From: Candidatus Dechloromonas phosphorivorans
GTDB lineage: Bacteria > Pseudomonadota > Gammaproteobacteria > Burkholderiales > Rhodocyclaceae
Length of the DNA stretch: 64,000 nt
Reading direction: 5' to 3'
NCBI GenBank assembly: GCA_016721185.1
Contig: JADKIP010000016.1
Coordinates: 124,001-188,000 of the forward strand
Numbering within the stretch: the stretch's first letter is position 1; the number at the start of each line of letters is the position of its first letter. Below are positions 44,004 to 52,504 of this stretch, piece after piece. The position numbers were made by a program, and so were the translations under genes. Below the pieces are notes generated by a model. The model saw only the letters and a program-made list of their open reading frames with translations, was not told the origin of the DNA and made no database searches.

Positions 44004-46136
44004 ATGAAACAAAGCCCCAAACGTCTCGTTATTATCCTCGCTGCCACCTTTCCCTGTTTTGCCGGTGCCGACTCAACTGCACTGACGCTGGACAGCGTGG
44101 TCGTTACCGGTAGCCGTGTCGAACACAAGAGTTTCGATCTGCCTGCAGCGATTGATGTCGTCGATGCCGAACGGATTGGGGCGGATCAGGCCAAGGTAAA
44201 TGCCTCCGAGGCGCTGGCCGCCGTACCTGGCATTACGGTTCAAAACCGCCAAAACTATGCACAGGATCTACAAATTTCCTCACGTGGCTTCGGCGCGCGT
44301 TCTGCCTTTGGTGTGCGCGGGATTCGTCTGATCTCCGACGGCATTCCGGCCTCCATGCCGGACGGCCAGGGGCAGGCTGCGACATTCAACCTTGATCGTG
44401 CCGAGCGTATTGAAGTCCTGCGCGGGCCGATGTCGTCGGTGTATGGCAACCACGCCGGCGGGGTCATTCAAATGTTCACCGCAGACGGCAAGGGGGCGCC
44501 CAGCGTTGAAGGTAATTTTTCTGCAGGTAGCAATAGCACCTGGAAGACCGACCTCAGTGCGCAGGGTGAAATCGGTGGTGTTGGCTACGTCATCGACGCC
44601 TCCCGTTTTTCAACCGACGGCTACCGCGACCATAGTTCGGCCGAGCGCGATCAGACCATGGCCAAGCTGACTTTCAAGCCCAGCCAGGATGGCAAGCTGA
44701 CCTTGATTGCAAATACCTTCAAGCAGGATGCGGAAGATCCGCAGGGCTTATCCTGGAGCGCTTACCAAAAGGATCCGCGCAGCGTTTCCCAAGGTGCTCT
44801 CGACTACAACACCCGCAAAAGCATCGACCACAAGCAAGGCGGGGTAACTTATGAGCACAGTTTTGGCAATCATCTGCTGCAGTTTTCCGCCTATGCCGGG
44901 CAGCGTTCGACGATTCAATACCAATCAATTCCGATCAGTACCCAGAAAAGCTCCGTCAAGCAATCTGGCGGTGTGATTGATTTCGACCGGGATTTTTCTG
45001 GTGCTTCCGGCCGATGGATTGGACGTTTTGATCTGGTGGGTGGGCGTTTAACGACGACGGTGGGTATTGATTACGAGCAGTCCACTGATGATCGACGTGG
45101 GTACGAGAATTTTACCGGCAGTGGCGTGCCGCCAACTTGCAGCGCAAATACCTGTGGTGTCAAAGGCAAGCTCCGGCGCAAAGAGGAAGATAGCGTTTCA
45201 AGCTTCGACCAGTATGTTCAGGCGGAGTGGCAGGGTGAGCGCTGGACCTTCAGCGGCGGCCTTCGCCACAGTAATATTTCTTTTAAGGTTGACGATAATT
45301 ACTTGAGCAATGGCGATGATGGTGGGAACGTCAGTTATAGCGAGACAACGCCAACTGTTGCGGCCCTGTTCCGTCTGACCCCTACGGTTAACCTCTACGC
45401 CAGTGCGGCACGCGGCTTCGAGGCACCTACTTTCAATGAGATGTTCTATTCGGGTGGCGGCGGCTCATTTAATTTTGGTTTGGAACCATCGACCAGCACA
45501 CATTATGAAACGGGTCTGAAGGCATTTGTCGGTAACGACAGCCGCCTTGACGTGGCTTTGTTCCATATAAAAACCAACAACGAAATGGTCGTACTTTCCA
45601 GCACCGGCGGGCGTACTGCCTATCAGAATGCCGGGCCGACAGTCCGTCAGGGGCTTGAGATTGCCTTTGATAGCCGCTGGGCCAACAATTTCACGAGCCG
45701 TATTGCCTATACCGCGCTCGACGCCAAATATGATGAGTCGTTTACCTTCAAAACACCTTTTCCAATTCAGACGAAAACGGTCGACGCCGGTAACCATCTG
45801 CCCGGCGTGGCTGCGCAAACGCTATTCAGCGAACTGGTCTGGAGGCATCCTGCCAGCGGTTTCCACGCTGCCGTCGAGGGCATTGTCCGCGACAAGATTT
45901 ATGTCGAGGATACCAATACTGAGAAGGCTGCACCCGGTTATGCCATCGCCAACCTGAGGTTTGGCGTTGATCGGAAATTCAATGGCTTGAACCTTCGTTC
46001 TTTCGTGCGTTTCGACAACATATTTGATCGTCAATACGTCGGTTCGGTCATTGTCGGTGACAGCAACGGACGCTATTACGAATCGGCACCGGGGCATACA
46101 TGGCTGGCGGGTGTCAGTGCGCGGTACACCTTCTAA
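44004..46136 (+). CDS. pqqU: TonB-dependent receptor, PqqU/YncD type (probable PQQ importer)
   Basis: A protein of 710 residues: signal peptide (about 1-22), plug domain and a 22-strand barrel ending in the aromatic RYTF. Many stretches follow E. coli YncD, now named PqqU: QNRQNYAQDLQISSRGFGAR, GVRGIRLISDGIPASMPDGQ, RIEVLRGPMSSVYGNHAGGV, GYRDHSSAE, QYQSIPIS, ARGFEAPTFNE and VGDSNGRYYE. PqqU imports PQQ across the outer membrane by TonB energy. Its place directly behind pqq genes supports the same substrate here. A terminator follows at 46159. Confidence 0.85.
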   Translation: MKQSPKRLVIILAATFPCFAGADSTALTLDSVVVTGSRVEHKSFDLPAAIDVVDAERIGADQAKVNASEALAAVPGITVQNRQNYAQDLQISSRGFGARSAFGVRGIRLISDGIPASMPDGQGQAATFNLDRAERIEVLRGPMSSVYGNHAGGVIQMFTADGKGAPSVEGNFSAGSNSTWKTDLSAQGEIGGVGYVIDASRFSTDGYRDHSSAERDQTMAKLTFKPSQDGKLTLIANTFKQDAEDPQGLSWSAYQKDPRSVSQGALDYNTRKSIDHKQGGVTYEHSFGNHLLQFSAYAGQRSTIQYQSIPISTQKSSVKQSGGVIDFDRDFSGASGRWIGRFDLVGGRLTTTVGIDYEQSTDDRRGYENFTGSGVPPTCSANTCGVKGKLRRKEEDSVSSFDQYVQAEWQGERWTFSGGLRHSNISFKVDDNYLSNGDDGGNVSYSETTPTVAALFRLTPTVNLYASAARGFEAPTFNEMFYSGGGGSFNFGLEPSTSTHYETGLKAFVGNDSRLDVALFHIKTNNEMVVLSSTGGRTAYQNAGPTVRQGLEIAFDSRWANNFTSRIAYTALDAKYDESFTFKTPFPIQTKTVDAGNHLPGVAAQTLFSELVWRHPASGFHAAVEGIVRDKIYVEDTNTEKAAPGYAIANLRFGVDRKFNGLNLRSFVRFDNIFDRQYVGSVIVGDSNGRYYESAPGHTWLAGVSARYTF

Positions 46137-46158
46137 GGGCCAACGGTCTCCAAAGCTC

Positions 46159-46181
46159 AGCCCGGTTCGCCGGGCTTTTTT
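46159..46181 (+). terminator. Rho-independent terminator after the receptor gene
   Basis: AGCCCGG-TTCG-CCGGGCT with a T run, 22 bases past the receptor stop. It closes the pqq-receptor block. Confidence 0.85.
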
Positions 46182-46316
46182 ACGTGTCTGCGATTGCTGA
46201 GTCAATGATCAGCAGCGGATATTTTTCCTTGGTGGTATCTTTTGAAATGTTCACTGTGAAATTGCCAGTGCAACATCCGTCGTCAGTTTTTCCACTCATT
46301 TAGTGAATTCGCTCAG

Positions 46317-46799
46317 GTGCAATTTTTTCGACAAATCGCTCGCTGTCTGCTGCTGATCGGTGTTTTTCTGAACCCCGGCGTTTCTTTTGCGGGTGATCTG
46401 ACGACCAGACAGGTTTCAGGTAGCGACTTTCAGGCGGCCAGTGACGCATTGATCGAGGCTATCGAGGCTGAGGGCTTAGTGGTGAGCGCCCGGATTCCCT
46501 TTAACCTGATGCTTGAGCGCACTGCCGCTGCGGTCGAGCGCAAGGCCAGTCCATTTTCCAATGTGGAAGTCGTACAGTTTTGCAGCAGCCTGTTGGCTTG
46601 GCAATTGCTGGAAGAAGAAGCTGCGCAGGTAGCGCTTTGCCCGCTATCGATTACGCTTTATCAAGTTGCTGGCGAGGCGGGAGAAATGTTTCTAACTTAC
46701 CGTTCGCCGGGGCAAAGCACAGCCGGGCGGATGAAAGCAGAAAAATTGCTGCAGCGACTGGTTGACCGCAGCATTGAGCTGGCACGTTTGCGTTGGTGA
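46317..46799 (+). CDS. DUF302 domain protein, exported (second in the window)
   Basis: A protein of 160 residues starting at GTG 46317, with a hydrophobic signal peptide (residues 8-25, ARCLLLIGVFLNPGVSFA). The mature part fits DUF302: ASDALIEAIEAEGLVVSARIPF, SPFSNVEVVQFCSSLLAWQLLEEEAAQVALCPLSITLYQVAGE, FLTYRSPG. The function is unknown. It carries two cysteines in the core. It lies between the pqq block and fnr and is convergent with fnr. The last codons contain an exact copy of the dispersed word. Confidence 0.75.
   Translation: MQFFRQIARCLLLIGVFLNPGVSFAGDLTTRQVSGSDFQAASDALIEAIEAEGLVVSARIPFNLMLERTAAAVERKASPFSNVEVVQFCSSLLAWQLLEEEAAQVALCPLSITLYQVAGEAGEMFLTYRSPGQSTAGRMKAEKLLQRLVDRSIELARLRW
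46760..46772 (-). repeat. Dispersed GCTGCGGTCAACC word, exact copy, at a gene 3' end
   Basis: Exact copy on the reverse strand, inside the last 14 codons of the DUF302 gene. Only the distal A/T tract (offsets 13-19) is present. Confidence 0.6.
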
Positions 46800-46810
46800 G
46801 TGCAGTTTAG

Positions 46811-47554
46811 TCAGTTGCGCCGATTCATCAGGGCTTTTAGCCCATTCACATCCAGAATTCGTATGTGCTTTTGTTGCACGGCAATGTGCCCATCTTCCTG
46901 AAAGCGGGAGAATGTGCGGGAGACAGTTTCCAACTTGAGCCCGAGATAGCTGCCGATTTCTTCGCGGGTCATGCGCAGGAAAAATTCGGCATGCGAGTAG
47001 CCGCGCGCGGTGAATCGTTGGGAGAGATTGAGCAGAAAGGCTGCGAGCCGCTCTTCGGCACGCATGGTGCCGAGCAACATCATGACGCCATGGTCACGAA
47101 CAATTTCGCGGCTCATCACCTTGTGAAAGTGATGTTGCAGGGAATGAATTTCGCGCGACAGCGCTTCCATTTGCGAGAAGGGAATGGCGCAGATATCGCT
47201 GTCTTCGAGGGCAATTGCATTACAGGTATGTTGTTCTGTGCTGATGCCATCCAGCCCCAGCAGTTCTCCACCCATCTGAAAACCCGTCACCTGATCGCGG
47301 CCATCTTCGATCAGCACATCCGTCTTGAAGAAACCGCTACGGATCGCGAAAATGGCGTCAAAAGTATCGCCCACCCGGTAAAGATATTCTCCGCGCTTCA
47401 AGCGGCGGCGACTGGACACTAGCGTGTCAAGTCTTTCCATCTCGTTCGGCTCCAGTCCGAACGGCAAACATAATTCGCGTAAATTACAATTGGAGCAGGC
47501 AGTTTTGACCAAAGTAAGCGTGCTCACCTTTAGCTGCGAATTTTGTGGGGACAT
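46811..47554 (-). CDS. fnr: FNR-type oxygen-sensing transcriptional regulator
   Basis: A protein of 247 residues. It has all four cysteines of a 4Fe-4S FNR protein: C20, C23 and C29 in ACSNCNLRELC, numbered as in E. coli, and C111 in HTCNAIAL. The cyclic-nucleotide-type barrel and dimer helix follow. The DNA-binding helices include MTREEIGSYLGLKLETVSRTFSRFQEDG, with the ETVSR recognition residues that read TTGAT half-sites. Good GGAG ribosome binding site. It is divergent from hemN, with an FNR site between them, so control of hemN and autoregulation are likely. Confidence 0.93.
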   Translation of the reverse strand: MSPQNSQLKVSTLTLVKTACSNCNLRELCLPFGLEPNEMERLDTLVSSRRRLKRGEYLYRVGDTFDAIFAIRSGFFKTDVLIEDGRDQVTGFQMGGELLGLDGISTEQHTCNAIALEDSDICAIPFSQMEALSREIHSLQHHFHKVMSREIVRDHGVMMLLGTMRAEERLAAFLLNLSQRFTARGYSHAEFFLRMTREEIGSYLGLKLETVSRTFSRFQEDGHIAVQQKHIRILDVNGLKALMNRRN

Positions 47555-47569
47555 TTACAATCTCCGTTC

Positions 47570-47587
47570 GGTTGACCCAAGTCAACC
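47570..47587. promoter_or_regulatory. Palindromic FNR site between fnr and hemN
   Basis: GGTTGAC-CCAA-GTCAACC is a perfect inverted repeat with TTGAC/GTCAA half-sites. Its centre (47578.5) is 41.5 bases ahead of the start predicted from GATAAT at 47608-47613, a five-of-six match to the -10 box. This is the class II FNR promoter arrangement for hemN. Confidence 0.75.
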
Positions 47588-47640
47588 ACGATTTCGATTC
47601 TGTTGCAGATAATTGGATTCAAACTTGACCGGTACGTTCA

Positions 47641-49044
47641 ATGAACATCGCAACTGATAACTTCGTTTTTGACCCCCAAATCATTCGCCGCTTTGACGTC
47701 AATGGGCCGCGTTACACGTCATATCCGACGGCGGACAGATTCGTTGAAGCGTTTGGCTCAGAAGCTGCGAAGCTATGGCTCGGAAAACGCAACATTGGCG
47801 GAATTAGCCGGCCTTTGTCATTATATTTCCACATTCCCTTTTGTAACACGATTTGCTACTACTGCGCCTGCAATAAGATCATTACCAAGGATCACGGACG
47901 TAGCGCCAAGTACCTGAAATATCTCGCTAAAGAGCTGACGCTGCAAAGCGCCAGTCTTGAAGGCCGTGATGGTGAGCACGAAGTGATTCAGCTGCATTGG
48001 GGCGGTGGCACGCCAACCTTCCTGTCGCATGACGAAATGCGTCAGTTGATGGGCGAGACGCGCAAGCATTTCAAGCTGCTTGAGGGCGGCGAGTATTCGA
48101 TCGAGGTTGACCCGCGCAAGGTCGACACCGCAACGGTTGCACTGCTTGGCGAACTTGGTTTCAACCGGATGAGCGTTGGTGTTCAGGATTTTGACGAACG
48201 CGTGCAGATTGCGGTTAATCGTATCCAGAGCGAAGAGGAAACGGCTAACGTCATTACTGCCGCCAGAGCCAATGGTTTCAAGTCAATTTCGGTCGATCTG
48301 ATCTACGGCCTGCCGCACCAGACCGTGATGGGGTTCAACCGTACCCTGGAGCGCGTCTTGGCAATGGATCCGGATCGCTTGTCGATTTACAACTACGCCC
48401 ACATGCCGACGCTGTTCAAACCGCAGCGCCGGATTGCCGACGATGATTTGCCTGCACCCGATACCAAGTTGCAAATTCTCGCTCTGGCCATCAAGAAGTT
48501 GACTGATGCCGGCTACGTTTTTATCGGCATGGATCACTTTGCCAAGCCGGATGATGAAATGGCCATTGCTCAACGGCAGGGGCGTTTGCATCGCAATTTC
48601 CAGGGTTACTCGACTTACGCCGATTGCGACATGCTCTCTTTTGGTATTTCGTCGATCAGCAAGGTGGGGCCGACCTACAACCAGAACGTCAAAACGCTGG
48701 ACGAGTACTATGACCGGCTTGACGCTCAGATCCTGCCAGTTTTCCGCGGTATTGAACTGAATGCCGATGATATTTTGCGGCGCTCGATCATTCAGGCCCT
48801 GATGTGCCATTTTGAACTTTCAATCGAAAGTATTGAAAGCGCGCATCTGATCGATTTCCATGAGTATTTTGCTGATGAGCTGCAAGATATGAAGGAAATG
48901 GAGCAAGCTGGTCTGCTCAAGATTGACCGCGAATGGATCACCGTACTGCCGCCTGGCCGTATGCTGGTTCGCGTAATCACCATGGTTTTTGACCGATATT
49001 TGCGAGCCGACCGTGAGCGCAAACGCTATTCCAAAGTGATTTGA
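47641..49044 (+). CDS. hemN: Oxygen-independent coproporphyrinogen III oxidase
   Basis: A radical SAM enzyme of 467 residues that decarboxylates coproporphyrinogen III to protoporphyrinogen IX without oxygen. The cluster cysteines are C68, C72 and C75 in FHIPFCNTICYYCACN. The N-terminal NGPRYTSYPTADRF, the SAM-binding LHWGGGTPTFL and the LIYGLPHQT stretch fit true HemN. Anaerobic control is supported by the FNR site upstream. A strong terminator lies 17 bases after the stop. Confidence 0.95.
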   Translation: MNIATDNFVFDPQIIRRFDVNGPRYTSYPTADRFVEAFGSEAAKLWLGKRNIGGISRPLSLYFHIPFCNTICYYCACNKIITKDHGRSAKYLKYLAKELTLQSASLEGRDGEHEVIQLHWGGGTPTFLSHDEMRQLMGETRKHFKLLEGGEYSIEVDPRKVDTATVALLGELGFNRMSVGVQDFDERVQIAVNRIQSEEETANVITAARANGFKSISVDLIYGLPHQTVMGFNRTLERVLAMDPDRLSIYNYAHMPTLFKPQRRIADDDLPAPDTKLQILALAIKKLTDAGYVFIGMDHFAKPDDEMAIAQRQGRLHRNFQGYSTYADCDMLSFGISSISKVGPTYNQNVKTLDEYYDRLDAQILPVFRGIELNADDILRRSIIQALMCHFELSIESIESAHLIDFHEYFADELQDMKEMEQAGLLKIDREWITVLPPGRMLVRVITMVFDRYLRADRERKRYSKVI

Positions 49045-49061
49045 TCATCACGAACAAGCAG

Positions 49062-49092
49062 GGGCGTGCAGGTTAAACTGCACGCCCTTTTC
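49062..49092 (+). terminator. Rho-independent terminator after hemN
   Basis: GGGCGTGCAG-GTTAAA-CTGCACGCCC with a T run. It separates hemN from the following copper-related run. Confidence 0.88.
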
Positions 49093-49106
49093 TATTTGTC
49101 TCTGCG

Positions 49107-49778
49107 ATGCCTGATACTGGTTATCTCGCCCTTTTCCTGGTGGGGCTGCTTGGCGGTACCCATTGTGTCGGTATGTGCGGTGGCATTGTCGGCGCGCTTT
49201 CAATGGGGGCGCCGGCGCGCTGGTCCATGCTGCTTTCCTACAACGCCGGGCGCATCATTTCCTACTCGGCGGCGGGTGCCATTGCCGGGGCGCTTGGTGC
49301 TGCCAGCCTGGGGCTTGAGGGGCAAGTTCCGGCTCGACTTATCCTCTATTTTTTCGCCAACCTGATGCTTGTTGCGCTGGGTTTCTATCTGCTCGGTGTC
49401 ACCCGGGCGCTGGCTTTTACTGAGCGAGTCGGCCAGAACCTCTGGCGGGTGCTGCAACCGCTGACTAAACGTTTTTTGCCGGCCCGCACCATGAGTCAGG
49501 CATTTCCTCTGGGCTTACTTTGGGGTTGGCTGCCCTGCGGTCTGGTCTATAGTGCATTAGCCAGTTCGCTCAGCGCCGGATCGGCCGGGCGGGGCGCCTT
49601 GATGATGCTGGCTTTTGGCCTGGGCACCTTGCCAAATCTTTTGCTGGCCGGCATCGTGTTGGCACGACTGAATGAATTTGTCCGCCGCCCGGCGGTCCGA
49701 ATGTTCTCCGGTTTATTGGTGCTCGGTTTTGGCCTGTATGGTTTTCTCGGATTGGCGCGCCTGTTGGGCTGGATTTGA
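49107..49778 (+). CDS. TauE/SafE-like membrane protein with HCxxMCGG motif
   Basis: A protein of 223 residues with six hydrophobic helices. The N-terminal GGTHCVGMCGGIVGAL carries the HCxxMCGG motif that marks a TauE/SafE subgroup linked to heavy-metal, often copper, handling next to cbb3 oxidase assembly genes. It probably moves or accepts copper at the inner membrane. It opens a run of seven co-directional genes that includes a copper ATPase and CopZ, which supports that reading. Confidence 0.82.
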   Translation: MPDTGYLALFLVGLLGGTHCVGMCGGIVGALSMGAPARWSMLLSYNAGRIISYSAAGAIAGALGAASLGLEGQVPARLILYFFANLMLVALGFYLLGVTRALAFTERVGQNLWRVLQPLTKRFLPARTMSQAFPLGLLWGWLPCGLVYSALASSLSAGSAGRGALMMLAFGLGTLPNLLLAGIVLARLNEFVRRPAVRMFSGLLVLGFGLYGFLGLARLLGWI

Positions 49779-49792
49779 ATTAGGAATTTGTG

Positions 49793-50218
49793 ATGAAAAT
49801 TTTGTTGCCCGTTGATGGTTCCGAGTGTGCCCTGCGCGCTGTTGAACATCTGATTTCACATAGCGCCTGGTTTCGCGACTTGCCGGAAATCCACCTGTTG
49901 CATGTCCACGCGCCAATTCCGATTGGCCGCGTCCAGGCCCATGTCGGCAAGGAGACCTTGCATGCTTATTACCTGGAGGAAAGCCAGGCCTCCTTGCTTG
50001 AGGCGCAGCAGAAGCTCGACGCAGCAGGTTGTGCCCACACGACCCATATTCATGTCGGACAGCCGGCCGAGGTGATCGCCAAGCTTGCCGCTGAACAGGG
50101 GTGTGACCTCATCGTCATGGGTACTCATGGGCGCGGCGGCATTGCCGGACTGGTGACCGGTTCCGTGGCGAATCGTGTGCTGCATTTGGCAAGCTGTCCG
50201 GTGCTGTTGGTCAAGTGA
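49793..50218 (+). CDS. Universal stress protein (UspA family)
   Basis: A protein of 141 residues. It opens with MKILLPVDGSECALRAVEHL and ends with the ATP-binding loop CDLIVMGTHGRGGIAGLVTGSVANRVLHLASCPVLLVK, so nucleotide binding is likely. The start is ATG 49793 behind AGGA. It is one of the genes in the copper-related run, 14 bases after the membrane protein. Its specific role is unknown. Confidence 0.9.
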   Translation: MKILLPVDGSECALRAVEHLISHSAWFRDLPEIHLLHVHAPIPIGRVQAHVGKETLHAYYLEESQASLLEAQQKLDAAGCAHTTHIHVGQPAEVIAKLAAEQGCDLIVMGTHGRGGIAGLVTGSVANRVLHLASCPVLLVK

Positions 50219-50247
50219 GCCAGGGGCGAGGGGGGGCGGAGCAACAA

Positions 50248-52482
50248 GTGAGCGACGATTCAAGCAAAGTTGTCGAGTTTTCGATTAGCGGCATGACTTG
50301 TGCCGCTTGTTCGGCACGTCTGGAAAAAGTTTTGAATCGGCAGCCGGGCATGCAGGCCAACGTAAATCTGGCCTCTGAACGCGCCCGGGTTCGGTTGGCC
50401 GATGGTGCCAATGAAGCAGCGGTAATGGCGGCTGTGGCCAAGGCCGGGTTTTCGGCTGCGCCGGTGGATAGCCAGACGCGGGTGCGTGAAAAAGCCGAGA
50501 AATTGCAGGTTTACCGCAGCGAAAGCCGGCGCTTCTGGATTTCTGTGGCGCTTACCTTGCCGCTGGTCGGGCAAATGTTTTTCATGTTCGGCGAACACGG
50601 CCACATGAACGAATTGCCGCGCTGGCTGCAACTGGCGCTGGCGACACCGGTACAGTTCTGGATTGGCTGGCGGTTTTACGACGGGGCGTACAAGGCGTTG
50701 CGTGGCGGTGGCGCCAATATGGACGTATTGGTTGCACTTGGCACCAGCATGGCTTGGGGATTTTCGACGGTAGTGACCGTTTTCAGCCTTGATCAGCACG
50801 TTTATTTTGAGGGCGGTGCCGCGGTGATTACGCTGGTTCTACTCGGTAAATTACTGGAGGCGGGTGCCAAGGCACGGACTTCGGAGGCGATCGAGTCACT
50901 GATTCGCCTGCAGCCCAAAACTGCCCGTATCGAGCGGAATGGGCAGTGGGTGGAAATAGCGGTCGAAACGCTGATGCCGGGCGATATTTTTCTGGTTCGG
51001 CCGGGCGAGAGCGTACCGGTGGATGGCCAGGTCATCGACGGCGAATCGAGTATCAATGAGTCGATGCTGACGGGCGAAAGCATGCCGGTCGGCAAGCGCG
51101 CCGACGACAAGGTATTTGCCGCCACTGCCAACGGGCAGGGGGCCTTGCGCTGCCGGGCGACCGGGGTCGGCGAACATACGCTGTTGGCCGGGATTATTCG
51201 GCTGGTGGGTGAGGCGCAAGGATCAAAAGCCCCGGTCCAAAGATTGGCTGACCAGATTTCGGCGATTTTTGTGCCGGTCGTCTGTGTCATCGCCTTGCTC
51301 ACCTTCCTGGGTTGGTGGTGGTACTCAGGCCAGTTCGCTGAAGCCCTGGTCAATGCGGTGGCGGTATTGGTGATTGCTTGCCCGTGCGCGCTGGGCTTGG
51401 CGACACCGACGGCGATCATGGTCGGCACCGGGCAGGGCGCCCGCGCCGGTATCCTGGTCAAGAATGCGGAGGCGCTGGAACGGGCCGAGCGCATTACGGT
51501 TCTGGCCCTCGACAAGACAGGCACACTGACTTGCGGCACGCCGCAGGTGACCGATGTTGTGCCGCGAGGCATCGAGCGCGCCGAGGCCCTGCGCCTGGCG
51601 GCGGCGCTTGAACAGAATTCAGAACATCCGCTGGCCCGTGCCATCGTTGCCGAACATTTGCTCGCACAGGCGCAAGAGCCAGGAAAAGCCACGATTGCTG
51701 CGAGTGTTGAGCCAACGGACGCTCCTGCGGTCAACGCGCAAAAACTGCAAAATTTCAAGGCCTTGCCCGGGCACGGTGTTGAGGGTGAAATCGGCGGGCG
51801 ACAGTTGCGCCTGGGGTCACCGACTTGGCTGGGCGTCGATGCTGATCCAGTTGTGCGTGGTCTGCAGGATGCCGGTAAAACCGTGGTGGCGCTGGCGGAT
51901 GGCAATCAGATACTGGCCCTGCTGGCAATCGCCGATGCTTTGCGGCCAAGTTCGCGGGCCGCCGTGGCGCGCTTGCGCCAGCGTGGCATCCGGGTGGTCA
52001 TGCTGACTGGCGACAATGCGGCAACTGCCGCAGCAATCGCTGCCGAGGCGGGGATTGCCGAATTTCGTGCCGGTATATTGCCCGGTGACAAGGCTGCGGC
52101 AATTGTCGAATTGAAAGCGAATGGCGCCCTGGTGGCGATGGTTGGCGATGGCATCAATGATGCGCCCGCCCTGGCTGCAGCGGATGTCAGTTTTGCCATT
52201 GGCGCCGGTTCGGACGCCGCAATTGAAGCGGCCGACTTGACATTGATCCGCAGTGATTTACTCGGCGTCGCCGACGCAATCGACCTTTCGGCGGCCACCT
52301 TGGGCAAGATACGACAAAATCTTTTCTTCGCATTCATCTACAATGTACTTGGAATACCACTTGCCGCCGCCGGGTTGCTTAACCCGGTTTTTGCCGGTGC
52401 AGCGATGGCAATGAGTTCGGTGTCGGTTGTTTCGAATTCGTTGCTTCTGAAACGCTGGCGGTCTGGCGCGCCGCGAGAATAA
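50248..52482 (+). CDS. Copper-translocating P-type ATPase (CopA/CcoI type)
   Basis: A protein of about 744 residues from GTG 50248, which has GGAG six bases upstream; a GTG at 50215 that overlaps the Usp stop is the alternative. It has one metal-binding domain with GMTCAACS (C18, C21), the CPC ion motif in VIACPCALGLATPTAIMV, the phosphorylation site ALDKTGTLT, HPLARAI and the hinge VGDGINDAPALAAADVSFAI. It exports or delivers Cu(I) using ATP. A linker near residue 495 contains a two-mismatch copy of the dispersed word followed by A tracts. Placement with a TauE/SafE-type gene and CopZ fits copper supply to cbb3 oxidase. Confidence 0.9.
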   Translation: MSDDSSKVVEFSISGMTCAACSARLEKVLNRQPGMQANVNLASERARVRLADGANEAAVMAAVAKAGFSAAPVDSQTRVREKAEKLQVYRSESRRFWISVALTLPLVGQMFFMFGEHGHMNELPRWLQLALATPVQFWIGWRFYDGAYKALRGGGANMDVLVALGTSMAWGFSTVVTVFSLDQHVYFEGGAAVITLVLLGKLLEAGAKARTSEAIESLIRLQPKTARIERNGQWVEIAVETLMPGDIFLVRPGESVPVDGQVIDGESSINESMLTGESMPVGKRADDKVFAATANGQGALRCRATGVGEHTLLAGIIRLVGEAQGSKAPVQRLADQISAIFVPVVCVIALLTFLGWWWYSGQFAEALVNAVAVLVIACPCALGLATPTAIMVGTGQGARAGILVKNAEALERAERITVLALDKTGTLTCGTPQVTDVVPRGIERAEALRLAAALEQNSEHPLARAIVAEHLLAQAQEPGKATIAASVEPTDAPAVNAQKLQNFKALPGHGVEGEIGGRQLRLGSPTWLGVDADPVVRGLQDAGKTVVALADGNQILALLAIADALRPSSRAAVARLRQRGIRVVMLTGDNAATAAAIAAEAGIAEFRAGILPGDKAAAIVELKANGALVAMVGDGINDAPALAAADVSFAIGAGSDAAIEAADLTLIRSDLLGVADAIDLSAATLGKIRQNLFFAFIYNVLGIPLAAAGLLNPVFAGAAMAMSSVSVVSNSLLLKRWRSGAPRE

Positions 52483-52504
52483 CGAAAAATATTGGGGTGG
52501 ATGA

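Noticed and set aside
47570..47587. GGTTGACCCAAGTCAACC as another copy of the dispersed word
   Set aside because: It shares only GGTTGACC, lacks the CGCAGC part, and is better explained as an FNR site between fnr and hemN.
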